Both the position numbers and the translations under genes were made by a program. Positions 53,040 through 61,477 of a stretch of 64,000 nucleotides of DNA are shown piece after piece. Location: assembly GCF_002532535.1 (NCBI RefSeq), contig NZ_NQWI01000008.1, positions 28,199-92,198 of the forward strand, read 5' to 3'. Under the pieces are notes generated by a model. That model saw nothing but the letters and a program-made list of their open reading frames with translations, had not been told where the DNA came from and searched no databases. Source of the DNA: Candidatus Viridilinea mediisalina. Its GTDB lineage: Bacteria > Chloroflexota > Chloroflexia > Chloroflexales > Chloroflexaceae. The number at the start of each line of letters is the position of its first letter. Position 1 is the first letter of the stretch.

Positions 53040-55463
53040 ATGACCACGTTTGATCTCTCCCAGCGGCAGCTTGATGCAGCGCCGCCGGATTCTGTTGACC
53101 AAGCCCATCCTTGGTCGCTCACCGTCGAGCAATTGGCTTACCTTGCGCTGGGGGTGCTTGCGTTGATCGCGCACCTCTGGGCCTTGGGGGATCGTGCGCT
53201 GCACCACGATGAGACGCTCCATGCTTCCTATTCGTGGTTTCTCTTTGTGGGTCGTGGCTACATTCACGATCCGTTGTTGCACGGGCCATTGCTCTACTAC
53301 TTGGGTGCGTTGGGCTATTTCCTCTTTGGGGATAACGATTTCACGGCACGCCTGATGCCCGCGTTGGCTGGTACGGCGCTAACCCTGCTGCCCTACCTGC
53401 TCCGACGCGAACTGGGGCGTCCTGCTGCGCTCATTGCGGCGGTCTATCTGCTTATTTCGCCGGTGGCGCTCTATGTGGGGCGCTTTTTTCGCCATGACAT
53501 CTATTCGGTGGTGTGCGAGCTGCTTGTCTTTGTTGCAATTGTGCGTTATGTCTCGTCGCGCCAGTTGCGCTGGCTGCTGGTGGGGAGCACTGCCTTTGGT
53601 TTGATGTTTGTCAATCTGGAGACGAGCTACCTCTTTTTGCTGATCATGGCCGCGCCACTGGCCATAGCCTTTTTGTGGCAGGTCTATAAGCCGGGTATTC
53701 CGCTTGTGCTGCTGCTCGGCGTCATGGGGGCGGCGCTGATCTTTGTGTTGCCCGGCAAAGCCAAGGTTGACGGGGCCCACAACGCCTTGCGCGATCCAGA
53801 GACAGGGGCGATGCAGATTGAACGGCCTGGCTTCTTGGGCTGGGCGCCACTGCCCACCGATGATAATGGCTATGCGCTGCGGGTGCGTAATCGGGCCGAT
53901 AATGATGGCGGGCGCAGCCTGCTGGAAAACTTGGGGCTCTACTTGGGGGAGGTTTGGAAGTTCTTTGGCCATCCCGCGATTATGCTCGCCATGGGCTTGA
54001 CGCTCGGTACGATCACGCTGCTGATCCATCTGATCTGGCGGCGCAGCAATGCTGATGGCGTAACCCCCTGGCAGGTGGCATGCGAACGTCAAGTGCCAGC
54101 GGCGATTGCCTTTGGCAGTTTGGGCCAGGGCTGGCGCTGGTTCTATGCCCTGAGCATCTTCTTGGCGATCTACCTAATCTTCTTTAGCGCCTTCTTCACC
54201 AACATGATCGGCATGGTCAGTGGGGTCACCGGCTCGTTCCTCTATTGGTTGGCGCAACACAATGTGGAACGGGGTGGGCAACCGGGCCACTACTACCTCT
54301 TCTTGCTGGCGGTCTACGAGCCGCTGCTGCTGCTCTTTGTGGCGATTGGCTTGGGCTTTGTGGCCTATGATCTGCTGGGCCTGCGTAGGTCTGTGGAGGC
54401 AGAAGCGGAACAAGGCCAAACGGAAGACCCCTTCCACCGCACCTTCTGCATCCCGTTCCTCGCTTGGTGGGGTCTCGCCTCGCTCGGTATCTATACCTGG
54501 GCGGGCGAAAAGATGCCCTGGCTGACGATCCACATCAGCCTGCCCTTTACGCTCTTGGCGGCTTGGGCGCTGCAACGGATCATCTGGGGGGCGCGTCCGG
54601 CACCCGACGGCCCCGGCCAAGCTCCACAGATTTCTGCTGGCGTCTGGGCGCTCTACGGCAGCCTCTTTGCCATCGTGATTGGCCTGGGCTTTGCCCTGAT
54701 GAGCGCCGTGGTGGACTTTCCCGATGCGGCGACGGTGATGCCCTATTTGACCCCCGCGCTAATTGTGCTTGCGACGGTGGCGCTGATCTTCCTGCTGACG
54801 CTGAGTGCGGGCTTTCGCTACAGCTTTCGTCCGGCCCTGATCCTGCTCACCGTATGTATGGTCTTCACCTTGAGCCTCTACACCGTACGCAACAGCGTGC
54901 GCTTGGCCTTTGTACACGGCGATGTGCCGGTTGAGCCTTTGGTCTATACCCAAACATCGCCCGACGTGATGCGGATCGTGCGGCGGATTGAGGAAGCCTC
55001 GATCCGGCGGGGGCATGGCTTGGCAATGCCGGTGATCTACGATAACGAGACGGTCTGGACGTGGTACCTGCGTAATTTCAACAACGCCGAGCGTAGCAGC
55101 GGGCAACTGCTGGCGCCACCCGATGCCGAAGTGATGGCGGTGGTGATGTTGCAGGAGAATCTGGATCGCCATCCAGAGAATCGGCGTCACCTTGAAGAAT
55201 TCGTTATCCAGCGCTACCCCTTGCGCTGGTGGTTCCCCGAAGACGAAATCTACCGCCTGCGGCCCAATTGGCGCGAGGTGCCGCTGACGCAGACCTCATT
55301 GCTCGGTCAATTCCTACGGGCACCCCTTGAGCGCGAGGTGGGTGAGCGAATGTGGCGTTTCTTGCTTTTCCGCGATCCTGGTGCGCCCCTTGGTTCAACC
55401 GATATGATCATTGCAGTGCGTCCAAGTATTGCCGATCAGATAGGGCTTGGTTTAGGCGAGTGA
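53040..55463 (+). CDS. Agl23-like membrane glycosyltransferase (TIGR03663)
   Basis: 807-aa GT-C/GT39-type protein with about 12 helices. The N-terminal motif GDRALHHDETLHASYSW contains the acidic His-His-Asp-Glu signature of dolichyl/polyprenyl-phosphate-dependent transferases. Further family features: HGPLLYYLGALGYFLFGDND, FRHDIYSVVCELLVF and TWAGEKMPWLTIHISLPF. TIGR03663 proteins are linked to N-glycosylation or flippase activity in archaea and occur in Chloroflexota. The extracytoplasmic C-terminal domain (~600-807) carries QTSPDVMRIVRRIEEASIR, shared with its paralogue. I chose ATG 53040; upstream codons at 53007 are less likely. Confidence 0.85.
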   Translation: MTTFDLSQRQLDAAPPDSVDQAHPWSLTVEQLAYLALGVLALIAHLWALGDRALHHDETLHASYSWFLFVGRGYIHDPLLHGPLLYYLGALGYFLFGDNDFTARLMPALAGTALTLLPYLLRRELGRPAALIAAVYLLISPVALYVGRFFRHDIYSVVCELLVFVAIVRYVSSRQLRWLLVGSTAFGLMFVNLETSYLFLLIMAAPLAIAFLWQVYKPGIPLVLLLGVMGAALIFVLPGKAKVDGAHNALRDPETGAMQIERPGFLGWAPLPTDDNGYALRVRNRADNDGGRSLLENLGLYLGEVWKFFGHPAIMLAMGLTLGTITLLIHLIWRRSNADGVTPWQVACERQVPAAIAFGSLGQGWRWFYALSIFLAIYLIFFSAFFTNMIGMVSGVTGSFLYWLAQHNVERGGQPGHYYLFLLAVYEPLLLLFVAIGLGFVAYDLLGLRRSVEAEAEQGQTEDPFHRTFCIPFLAWWGLASLGIYTWAGEKMPWLTIHISLPFTLLAAWALQRIIWGARPAPDGPGQAPQISAGVWALYGSLFAIVIGLGFALMSAVVDFPDAATVMPYLTPALIVLATVALIFLLTLSAGFRYSFRPALILLTVCMVFTLSLYTVRNSVRLAFVHGDVPVEPLVYTQTSPDVMRIVRRIEEASIRRGHGLAMPVIYDNETVWTWYLRNFNNAERSSGQLLAPPDAEVMAVVMLQENLDRHPENRRHLEEFVIQRYPLRWWFPEDEIYRLRPNWREVPLTQTSLLGQFLRAPLEREVGERMWRFLLFRDPGAPLGSTDMIIAVRPSIADQIGLGLGE

Positions 55464-55483
55464 TGTTAATTTCAGGCGGGGGT

Positions 55484-55500
55484 TTGGGGCGAAGCCCCAA
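55484..55500. repeat. TTGGGGC-GAA-GCCCCAA hairpin
   Basis: Between the two Agl23-like genes, 20 bp after the first stop. The same type occurs at 58946, 20029 and 22174. Confidence 0.7.
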
Positions 55501-55545
55501 GCAGATCCACACCAGTATCCAGTATCCAATATTCAACACCAACAT

Positions 55546-58500
55546 ATGGCACAAATAGATCACCCTCAACATCCTACGATCCTCAGCCGGACGATTGACC
55601 TTACGCGGATCAATTGGGAGGTTGTGGCGTTTACGGTGGTAATGATTGCGAGCATCGTGGCCCATCTGTGGGGCTTGGGGCGCATGGCCCTGCACCACGA
55701 TGAGAGTATCCACGCTTGGTCGAGTTGGCGGCTCTATACGGGTTCTGGTGGTTTTAACTGCTGGAGTGGCTTAGACGAAGAGGGACGGCCACGGGGCGGG
55801 GTTTCGTCGCTAACCTATTGCTACGATCCGGTCTACCATGGGCCTTCGCTCTACTATTTGACCGCGTTGGCCTATTTTCTCTTTGGTGATGGTGATGCCC
55901 AGGCGCGGCTGCCGATGGCGGTGGCAGGTATACTGATGACCGCTTCAGCTTGGTGGTTGCGGCCCTACCTAGGGCGCAGTGGGGCGCTCTTGGCGGCCAT
56001 ACTCATCACCTTTTCGCCCTCACTGCTCTACTATGCACGCTTTGCGCGCCACGATGGCCTCATGGTGCTGTGGGAACTCTGGATGCTGATTGGGGCGCTA
56101 CGCTGGCTCGATACCGGGCGGGCCCGCTGGCTCTATCTGACGGCAGCAGCGGTGGCGTTGGCAATTGCGACCCACGAACTCTACTATATTCTCTTCTTCA
56201 TTTTTGGTATCTTTGTCTTGATGCGTCTCTTGAGCGAGAGCCGTTTTGCGCGTTACGTGCCGATGTTTCTGAGCGGGGTGATCGGCATGTGTCTGGTATT
56301 GATGCTCTTCAACCCGCGTATCCCGGTGGGCCAGGGGCTCTATTTTGGTGAAAAGGCGTTCCTTGTTGCTTCGGCCTTCCTGCTAGCGTGGCTCTGTCAG
56401 CGCCTGTGGGAGCCCAGGCCGCTGCTGCTGCCGCGTTTGCAGCAACTCTGGTTTGAGCAACGCAGAGTACTCTGGGTGGCACTGGGGATTCTAGGGGGCA
56501 TCTATCTGACGCTCTACTCATCGTTTTTTGCCTATCTGCCCGGCGCAATTGATGGCCTCTATGCGGGTTTGGCCTACTGGTTGGGCAGCCAGCAGGAGTA
56601 TGCGCGCGGCGATCAGCCCTGGTACTACTATTTGATGCTGCTGCCACTCTATGATCCTCTGGCGGTGCTGGCCAGCTTGGGGACGGTGGGGGCGATGGTG
56701 GCGACAGTGGGCTACCACGCCATCCGCACATTCATGGCAACACGGCAGGCAAAACAAGCTAGCGAAAAAGAGGGTGCAGGTGCAGGTGGCAAAGAGCAGC
56801 ATGAGGCTGCAAATACGGCAGCAGCAATGCCTGCCCCCTTGCGCCCCTGGGAACTCTACCCGCTCTTGGTTGTCTTCTGGTTCTGGTCGACCCTGATCAT
56901 CTTCTCGTGGGCGGGCGAAAAGATGCCCTGGCTCGTGGTGCATATGGCCCTGCCGGGCAACCTCTTGGCCGCTTGGGCCTTGGCGCGGCTCGGGCGCATG
57001 GCGCGCCAAGCGCCGCCGCAGATCTGGCTCGTGCCCATCCTCACCTCACTGGCACTCGTAGCAATCTCGGTCGCCTTCTGGCGCTTGGGGCTCGACGGCA
57101 CGGCCCAAGCGGCCCAACGCAACCTCTTGCAGGGCATTGTGCCGCTCGTGATTGCGGGCGGAATGATCTACTGGCTGCTCAGTTTGGGGAGTTCGTTGGG
57201 GGCCAAAGCGGTCGTGGCGGCGGTGGCACTGAGCGGGGCGGGACTCGTGGGGGCCTACACCCTGCGCGCCACCTCGCTGGCGGTCTATACCCACCCGGAC
57301 ACCCCGATTGAACTGTTGGTCTATACCCAAACCGCGCCGGAGGTGCCGCGCTATGCGGCCACGGTGCAGGAGTTGGCGATCAACATGACGCGAGGGCAGC
57401 GCACGAGTGCCGATGTCACCGGGGGCTTGAGCATGCCGCTGATTGTGGATAGCGGCAACAGCAGTGGTGACGGATCGCTCGCTTGGCCCATGCAGTGGTA
57501 CTTGCGCGACTTCCAGAGTGTGGCGTGGACGCGGCGCGATGCCTATTTCGACAACCCGCGCTTGAGCGCCTTCGAGGTGCAGATGCCCGATGGTTCAACT
57601 GCGCTTGCACCAGTGATTATGCTCTACAAACCCCATGTGAGCGAAGCAGTGCGTCAGGTATTGAGCGAAGCCTATGTGCAGCCCTATGGCGACACCGGCG
57701 TCTTTAACTGGTGGTTCCCTGAGGGCGATAAGTGTTCGCCGCAGAGTGCTGGTTACAAACGCTTCTACTTCAGCAGATGGACGCCCGCGGATGAACTGAT
57801 CAACGATTGTGGGCGCGACATCAGCGATCAGGTGCATGGCCCCTTTGATGTGCTGCTCTGGCCTTTCCAGCGCCAGAACTGGGACACCCTCTACAACTTT
57901 CTGATCTACCGCCAACTGCCTGCGCCGCTCAAGCCGGGGGGCCGCGAGATGGAATTCTGGTTACGCGCCGATCTCGCAAGTGGCGGCGGGGCAGTGGTAA
58001 GCGAAAGCATAGGCCCGGAACTGCGCCTGATGGCACGCAACGTTGCCCAGATGCCGCCCGACGCAAGTGGGCCAACCGGCATCGCGGTGGACAGCGCGGG
58101 CAAGCTCTATGTGGCCGACACCGGCAACCACCGCATCAACATCTTCGACAGCCAGGGGATCTTCCAGCGCAGCCTGGGTTCTTTTGGCAGCAACGCAAAC
58201 CAATTCTACGAACCGCGTGGCGTTGCGGTAGATGATGCAGGCTACATGTACGTAGCCGACACATGGAACGCCCGCATTGTCAAATACGATCCCAACGGCG
58301 AAGTGGTGACTACCTGGGGCCAAGGCGATCAGGACCTGCTTGATGGACGGCGGGCCACCATCACCGAAGGCGATCCGCTGCGGAACGAAGCCAACCCACT
58401 CGGCTTCTTCGGGCCACGGGGCATCGCCGTAGATCGTCAAGGCAACGTCTACATCGCCGACACTGGCAACAGACGCATTGTCGTGACGGACAATGAGGGC

Positions 58501-58947
58501 AACTTCCTCTATCAATTTGGGTCAGCGGGCAGTGAAGCCGGGCAATTCAACGAGCCAACAGGGGTAGCCGTGGATCAGCAGGGCAACTTGTATGTAGCGG
58601 ATATATGGAACGGGCGCGTGCAGGTCTTTGCGCCGGACGGCAGCGGCAGGCTTGATCGCATCCCCTTCGTCACCTGGAACGTCAGTGGTTGGCGACCCAA
58701 CACCTACGACGATCCCTCAATTGCAACAAGCCCGGAGGGCACCGTTTATATCAGCGTACCGAGCCGCAACCAAGTGATGGCCTTCAACCTACGGGGCGAC
58801 ATGCTGCTACGTTGGGGCGGCCCAGGTGACGACTTTGCTTCCTTAACCAGCCCCAGTGGTCTTGCCGTTGGGCCTGATGGATCGATCTGGATCGTTGACC
58901 GTAACGCAAATCGAGCCTTGCGCTTTGTACTCCCGGATGTGAGGTAA
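55546..58947 (+). CDS. Agl23-like glycosyltransferase fused to an NHL beta-propeller
   Basis: 1133-aa paralogue of the preceding gene. Residues ~20-600 repeat the GT-C architecture, including GRMALHHDESIHAWSSW, GPSLYYLTALAYFLFGDGDA, FARHDGLMVLWELWML and FSWAGEKMPWLVVHMALPG. A soluble region with YTQTAPEVPRYAATVQELAI follows, then from ~840 an NHL propeller of about five repeats: AGKLYVADTGNHRINIFDSQ, AGYMYVADTWNARIVKYDPN, QGNVYIADTGNRRIVVTDNE, QGNLYVADIWNGRVQVFAPD and a final SIWIVDRNANRALRF. The fusion suggests that the propeller binds the glycan or protein acceptor outside the membrane. It is 82 bp downstream of its paralogue. Confidence 0.87.
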   Translation: MAQIDHPQHPTILSRTIDLTRINWEVVAFTVVMIASIVAHLWGLGRMALHHDESIHAWSSWRLYTGSGGFNCWSGLDEEGRPRGGVSSLTYCYDPVYHGPSLYYLTALAYFLFGDGDAQARLPMAVAGILMTASAWWLRPYLGRSGALLAAILITFSPSLLYYARFARHDGLMVLWELWMLIGALRWLDTGRARWLYLTAAAVALAIATHELYYILFFIFGIFVLMRLLSESRFARYVPMFLSGVIGMCLVLMLFNPRIPVGQGLYFGEKAFLVASAFLLAWLCQRLWEPRPLLLPRLQQLWFEQRRVLWVALGILGGIYLTLYSSFFAYLPGAIDGLYAGLAYWLGSQQEYARGDQPWYYYLMLLPLYDPLAVLASLGTVGAMVATVGYHAIRTFMATRQAKQASEKEGAGAGGKEQHEAANTAAAMPAPLRPWELYPLLVVFWFWSTLIIFSWAGEKMPWLVVHMALPGNLLAAWALARLGRMARQAPPQIWLVPILTSLALVAISVAFWRLGLDGTAQAAQRNLLQGIVPLVIAGGMIYWLLSLGSSLGAKAVVAAVALSGAGLVGAYTLRATSLAVYTHPDTPIELLVYTQTAPEVPRYAATVQELAINMTRGQRTSADVTGGLSMPLIVDSGNSSGDGSLAWPMQWYLRDFQSVAWTRRDAYFDNPRLSAFEVQMPDGSTALAPVIMLYKPHVSEAVRQVLSEAYVQPYGDTGVFNWWFPEGDKCSPQSAGYKRFYFSRWTPADELINDCGRDISDQVHGPFDVLLWPFQRQNWDTLYNFLIYRQLPAPLKPGGREMEFWLRADLASGGGAVVSESIGPELRLMARNVAQMPPDASGPTGIAVDSAGKLYVADTGNHRINIFDSQGIFQRSLGSFGSNANQFYEPRGVAVDDAGYMYVADTWNARIVKYDPNGEVVTTWGQGDQDLLDGRRATITEGDPLRNEANPLGFFGPRGIAVDRQGNVYIADTGNRRIVVTDNEGNFLYQFGSAGSEAGQFNEPTGVAVDQQGNLYVADIWNGRVQVFAPDGSGRLDRIPFVTWNVSGWRPNTYDDPSIATSPEGTVYISVPSRNQVMAFNLRGDMLLRWGGPGDDFASLTSPSGLAVGPDGSIWIVDRNANRALRFVLPDVR

Positions 58948-58975
58948 GCTTTCGTGGGGCATAGCCCCAAAGCTT
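58946..58975. repeat. AAGCTT...GGGGC hairpin after the NHL fusion
   Basis: AAGCTTTCGTGGGGC-ATA-GCCCCAAAGCTT, 30 bp, overlapping the stop codon of the NHL gene and 36 bp before the next start. It may reduce read-through into the phosphotransferase-fold gene. Confidence 0.7.
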
Positions 58976-59010
58976 GCACCAACAGACAAACTTGGTTTGG
59001 AACCCTCCCC

Positions 59011-59967
59011 ATGAACTATAGCGCACTGAATCACTATATCCCGCCGGTGGCCGAAGGCGTGAGTGATGCGTGGCGGCGAGCATTGGGGCGCTTGGGCGAC
59101 TACACGGCGCTCGTGGTGCGCGCAACCAACCTGCGCCCCAGCGGGGTGACGCTCTTTACGCAGACGGAACAGCACCTGTTGGTACGCATCTCGACGCCGG
59201 GCGAGCATGTGATGCTGCGAATCGCGCCTGAGGATGACCTTGCGGCCCATGTGAGCTTCACGCGCACCATGAGTGGGCAGGGTTTGCCGTCGGCGCGCAT
59301 TATCCAGCGTGATCTTTCGTGTACCTTGGTGCCCTTTGCCTACACGTTGGAGAGTTATGTCCCTGGTGGCAGTGCGCTGGCCTTAGGGAGCGAGCCGTTC
59401 CTGCGTGGAGCGGGACGGCAGGCGGGCCGCGTTTTGCGGCGTATGCACCGCATCACCATGCCGGGAGCCGGGCGACCGCAGCGTAGTGGACGCTGGCCAG
59501 CGCGTTCGTGGGGTGTAGCCTTGCGCCAGCTTGGGGCGCTTATGGCGGGCCCGCCAACTGACACGCTGCTCTTTGGTGAGGCGGAACGGGCGACCCTGCT
59601 GGCCCTCCTGGCCGATCCACGCCTCGCAATTAGCCAGCCTGTGCTCATGCATGGGGCCTTTGGCCCAGAGGCAGTGCGCTGTACTGCGGGCGGGCATATT
59701 CACCTGGAAGCAATTGTGGAACCGGGAAGCTGTGTGAGCGGCGATGGCCTCTTTGACCTTGCCTGCGGCCTTTGTGCGCTCTACCCAGCCGCGTGGCGCG
59801 AAGGCTTACTCGACGGCTACCATGCGACGATGCCGCTCAGTGCTGCTGAAGAGGCGCGTTTGCCGCTGCTGCGCCTACTGGCCAACGCATGGATCGCCTG
59901 CCACCGCTACAGCCGTGCCCAGCCCCACGAAGCGGCGCTCGCAGAGGCGAAGCGAATGCTGGGGTGA
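59011..59967 (+). CDS. APH/choline-kinase-fold protein, probable pseudokinase
   Basis: 318-aa protein with an aminoglycoside-phosphotransferase-like fold: beta-rich N lobe (LLVRISTPGEHVMLRIAPED), helices with LESYVPGGSALALGSEPFLR, and AGRVLRRMHRITMPG. In active members the catalytic loop is HGDxxxxN and the metal loop begins IDxxxxxxGDP. Here they read LMHGAFGPEAVRC (Asp and Asn to Ala) and LEAIVEPGSCVSGDGLFDLA (Asp lost). It therefore probably binds rather than phosphorylates. It follows the Agl23 pair by 63 bp on the same strand, suggesting a role in the same envelope pathway. Confidence 0.75.
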   Translation: MNYSALNHYIPPVAEGVSDAWRRALGRLGDYTALVVRATNLRPSGVTLFTQTEQHLLVRISTPGEHVMLRIAPEDDLAAHVSFTRTMSGQGLPSARIIQRDLSCTLVPFAYTLESYVPGGSALALGSEPFLRGAGRQAGRVLRRMHRITMPGAGRPQRSGRWPARSWGVALRQLGALMAGPPTDTLLFGEAERATLLALLADPRLAISQPVLMHGAFGPEAVRCTAGGHIHLEAIVEPGSCVSGDGLFDLACGLCALYPAAWREGLLDGYHATMPLSAAEEARLPLLRLLANAWIACHRYSRAQPHEAALAEAKRMLG

Positions 59968-59977
59968 GGATGAGGGA

Positions 59978-60096
59978 GGAGGGAGGAAGCAGGAAATAGG
60001 AAATAGGAAGCAGGAAATAGGAAATAGGAAATAGTGCAAAAGTAATACCAATTACCCTTGAACATGTCGCATTATCAAGAACGCGAAAGCCCATTG
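59978..60096. repeat. GAAATAG heptamers and ATACCAAT element, copy 6 (truncated)
   Basis: Six GAAATAG/GAAGCAG heptamers at 59985-60034, then ATACCAATTACCCTTGAACA and ATTATCAAGAACGCGAAAGC to ~60096, where the element breaks off at CCCATTGCGTTCC. The remainder of the 335-bp gap 59968-60302 has no gene. Confidence 0.85.
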
Positions 60097-60302
60097 CGTT
60101 CCTTTGCACTCTTTTGTGGAAATGAACACATGTTCTTTCCACCCTTAAACCACAACGCGAGAGTCAATCCTGCCAGCCAGTTGTCGCATTGTTGCCACCT
60201 CTGCTACAGATAGCACGACGCCGGAAAGGGTATGCTTGAGGCACAACCCACGCCACAACATCCCTCTTCCCGAAACCCCGTAGCGACACAAGGAGGTCTA
60301 CC

Positions 60303-60512
60303 ATGGAAGCTCTTATGCTGACGCCTGGTGGTCTGTTGTTGACAGCCGTTGTGCTTGCAATCGTGGCTTCGAGTCTGCGTAGCCTCTGGCAGCCTCGTCC
60401 GACGGTGATCTATATGCCGCTGGAGCATGCCCATGAGTCCCGTAACTCTGGCTGTTTGCCCTTCTTGGTTTTGCTGGGGGTGATCCTTGCAGCCTTGATG
60501 GGTATGTTTTAA
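60303..60512 (+). CDS. Small two-helix membrane protein
   Basis: 69-aa protein with two hydrophobic segments, TPGGLLLTAVVLAIVASSL (residues 7-25) and CLPFLVLLGVILAALMGMF (51-69), joined by a polar loop with Pro/His/Glu (MPLEHAHESRNSG). No family recognised. A good AAGGAGG-like sequence (CAAGGAGGTC) lies just upstream of the ATG, so it is likely real. It is followed by hairpin copy 5 and the NUDIX gene. Confidence 0.7.
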   Translation: MEALMLTPGGLLLTAVVLAIVASSLRSLWQPRPTVIYMPLEHAHESRNSGCLPFLVLLGVILAALMGMF

Positions 60513-60517
60513 CTTAG

Positions 60518-60564
60518 CTTTGTGTTGCATTGTGGCGGCAAAGCCGCCACAATGCAACACAAAG
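60518..60564. repeat. Perfect GGCGGC-core hairpin (copy 5)
   Basis: 47 bp, 22-bp perfect arms (CTTTGTGTTGCATTGTGGCG...) and AAA loop, 50 bp upstream of the NUDIX start. Its arms differ from the other four copies at several places, each with a matching change. Confidence 0.9.
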
Positions 60565-60613
60565 GTTTTTTTTAGAGGAGGCGAAGCCGCCACAAAGAAT
60601 AAGGAGGCTTACC

Positions 60614-61477
60614 ATGGAGACGAAGCACTCAGCATTGGCGCTACGGCGGGCACGCATCTGTATCTTGCTGGATGAGTTGGCGGCAGCGGCACCACGGGAG
60701 GATGGGCGTCCGGGGCGCTTGGTTGAGCTTGAGGGTGTGCAGGATCAGGAGTATCTCTTGGGTGTGGTGGATATGGTGGCAACCATGGGGCTGGTGCGGC
60801 TGACCAGTGATGGGCTGGGGGCTTGGGTGGTTTCGCCAGCGGCGGGCTGGGCGCTGCGGGCCTGGTGCGATCTGGTTGCTGCTGAAGCGCCGTTGGTCGC
60901 CGATTGGCAGGGTGCGGGGGTGACGCCAGGCGAGCAATTACGCCATCCGTTTGCGAAGGGGGCCAATTTCCTTGCGGCGCTCGATCAGCGTCGCCAAGAG
61001 GTGCTGCCTGGATCATTGGCGGTACGCGAGATTGAGGCCGCAGTTGGTCTTGTGGCGCAGAGTCGTGCCGCAGATGAGTGGGCATTCCTCTTTACCTTCG
61101 ATCAGGCCGCTGGGGCTTGGCAATTACCCGGGGGACGACGTGAATATACCGATGCTTCGCTTGAGGCGGCGCTGCTGCGCGAGTTGCGCGAAGAGTTGGC
61201 TGTGGAATTGCATATGCCGGATGATCTGCACCTCCGGGCCTTACCGCCACCCTTTGTGGGCATGCGTACATCGCCCACATATGGCCTACGCAGTCGTACA
61301 TGTTTCTACCCCTTCCTCGTTACGCTACAACACGAATTACCGTTGGTGACACCCCATGTACGTTGGCTCACCATGGCTGAGGTACAAGCGGGGCGGGCCG
61401 CTGATGGCGCTTGTGTCGCCGCCGAGCCGCTGTTGCATGTGTTGAATCGTTCGGAGTTTGATTTGGGTGCGCTATGA
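60614..61477 (+). CDS. NUDIX hydrolase-domain protein
   Basis: 287-aa protein. The first ~135 residues are helical and Trp/Ala-rich without a recognised domain. Residues ~150-285 form a NUDIX fold with the catalytic box GGRREYTDASLEAALLRELR then EELAV: the RELREE core is intact and the final Gly is Ala. A following VGMRTSPTYGLRSRTCFYPF segment may hold the substrate. An AAGGAGG sequence supports the ATG at 60614. It overlaps the next gene by 4 bp, so a functional link with the ATPase/winged-helix protein is likely; the nucleotide substrate is unknown. Confidence 0.85.
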   Translation: METKHSALALRRARICILLDELAAAAPREDGRPGRLVELEGVQDQEYLLGVVDMVATMGLVRLTSDGLGAWVVSPAAGWALRAWCDLVAAEAPLVADWQGAGVTPGEQLRHPFAKGANFLAALDQRRQEVLPGSLAVREIEAAVGLVAQSRAADEWAFLFTFDQAAGAWQLPGGRREYTDASLEAALLRELREELAVELHMPDDLHLRALPPPFVGMRTSPTYGLRSRTCFYPFLVTLQHELPLVTPHVRWLTMAEVQAGRAADGACVAAEPLLHVLNRSEFDLGAL

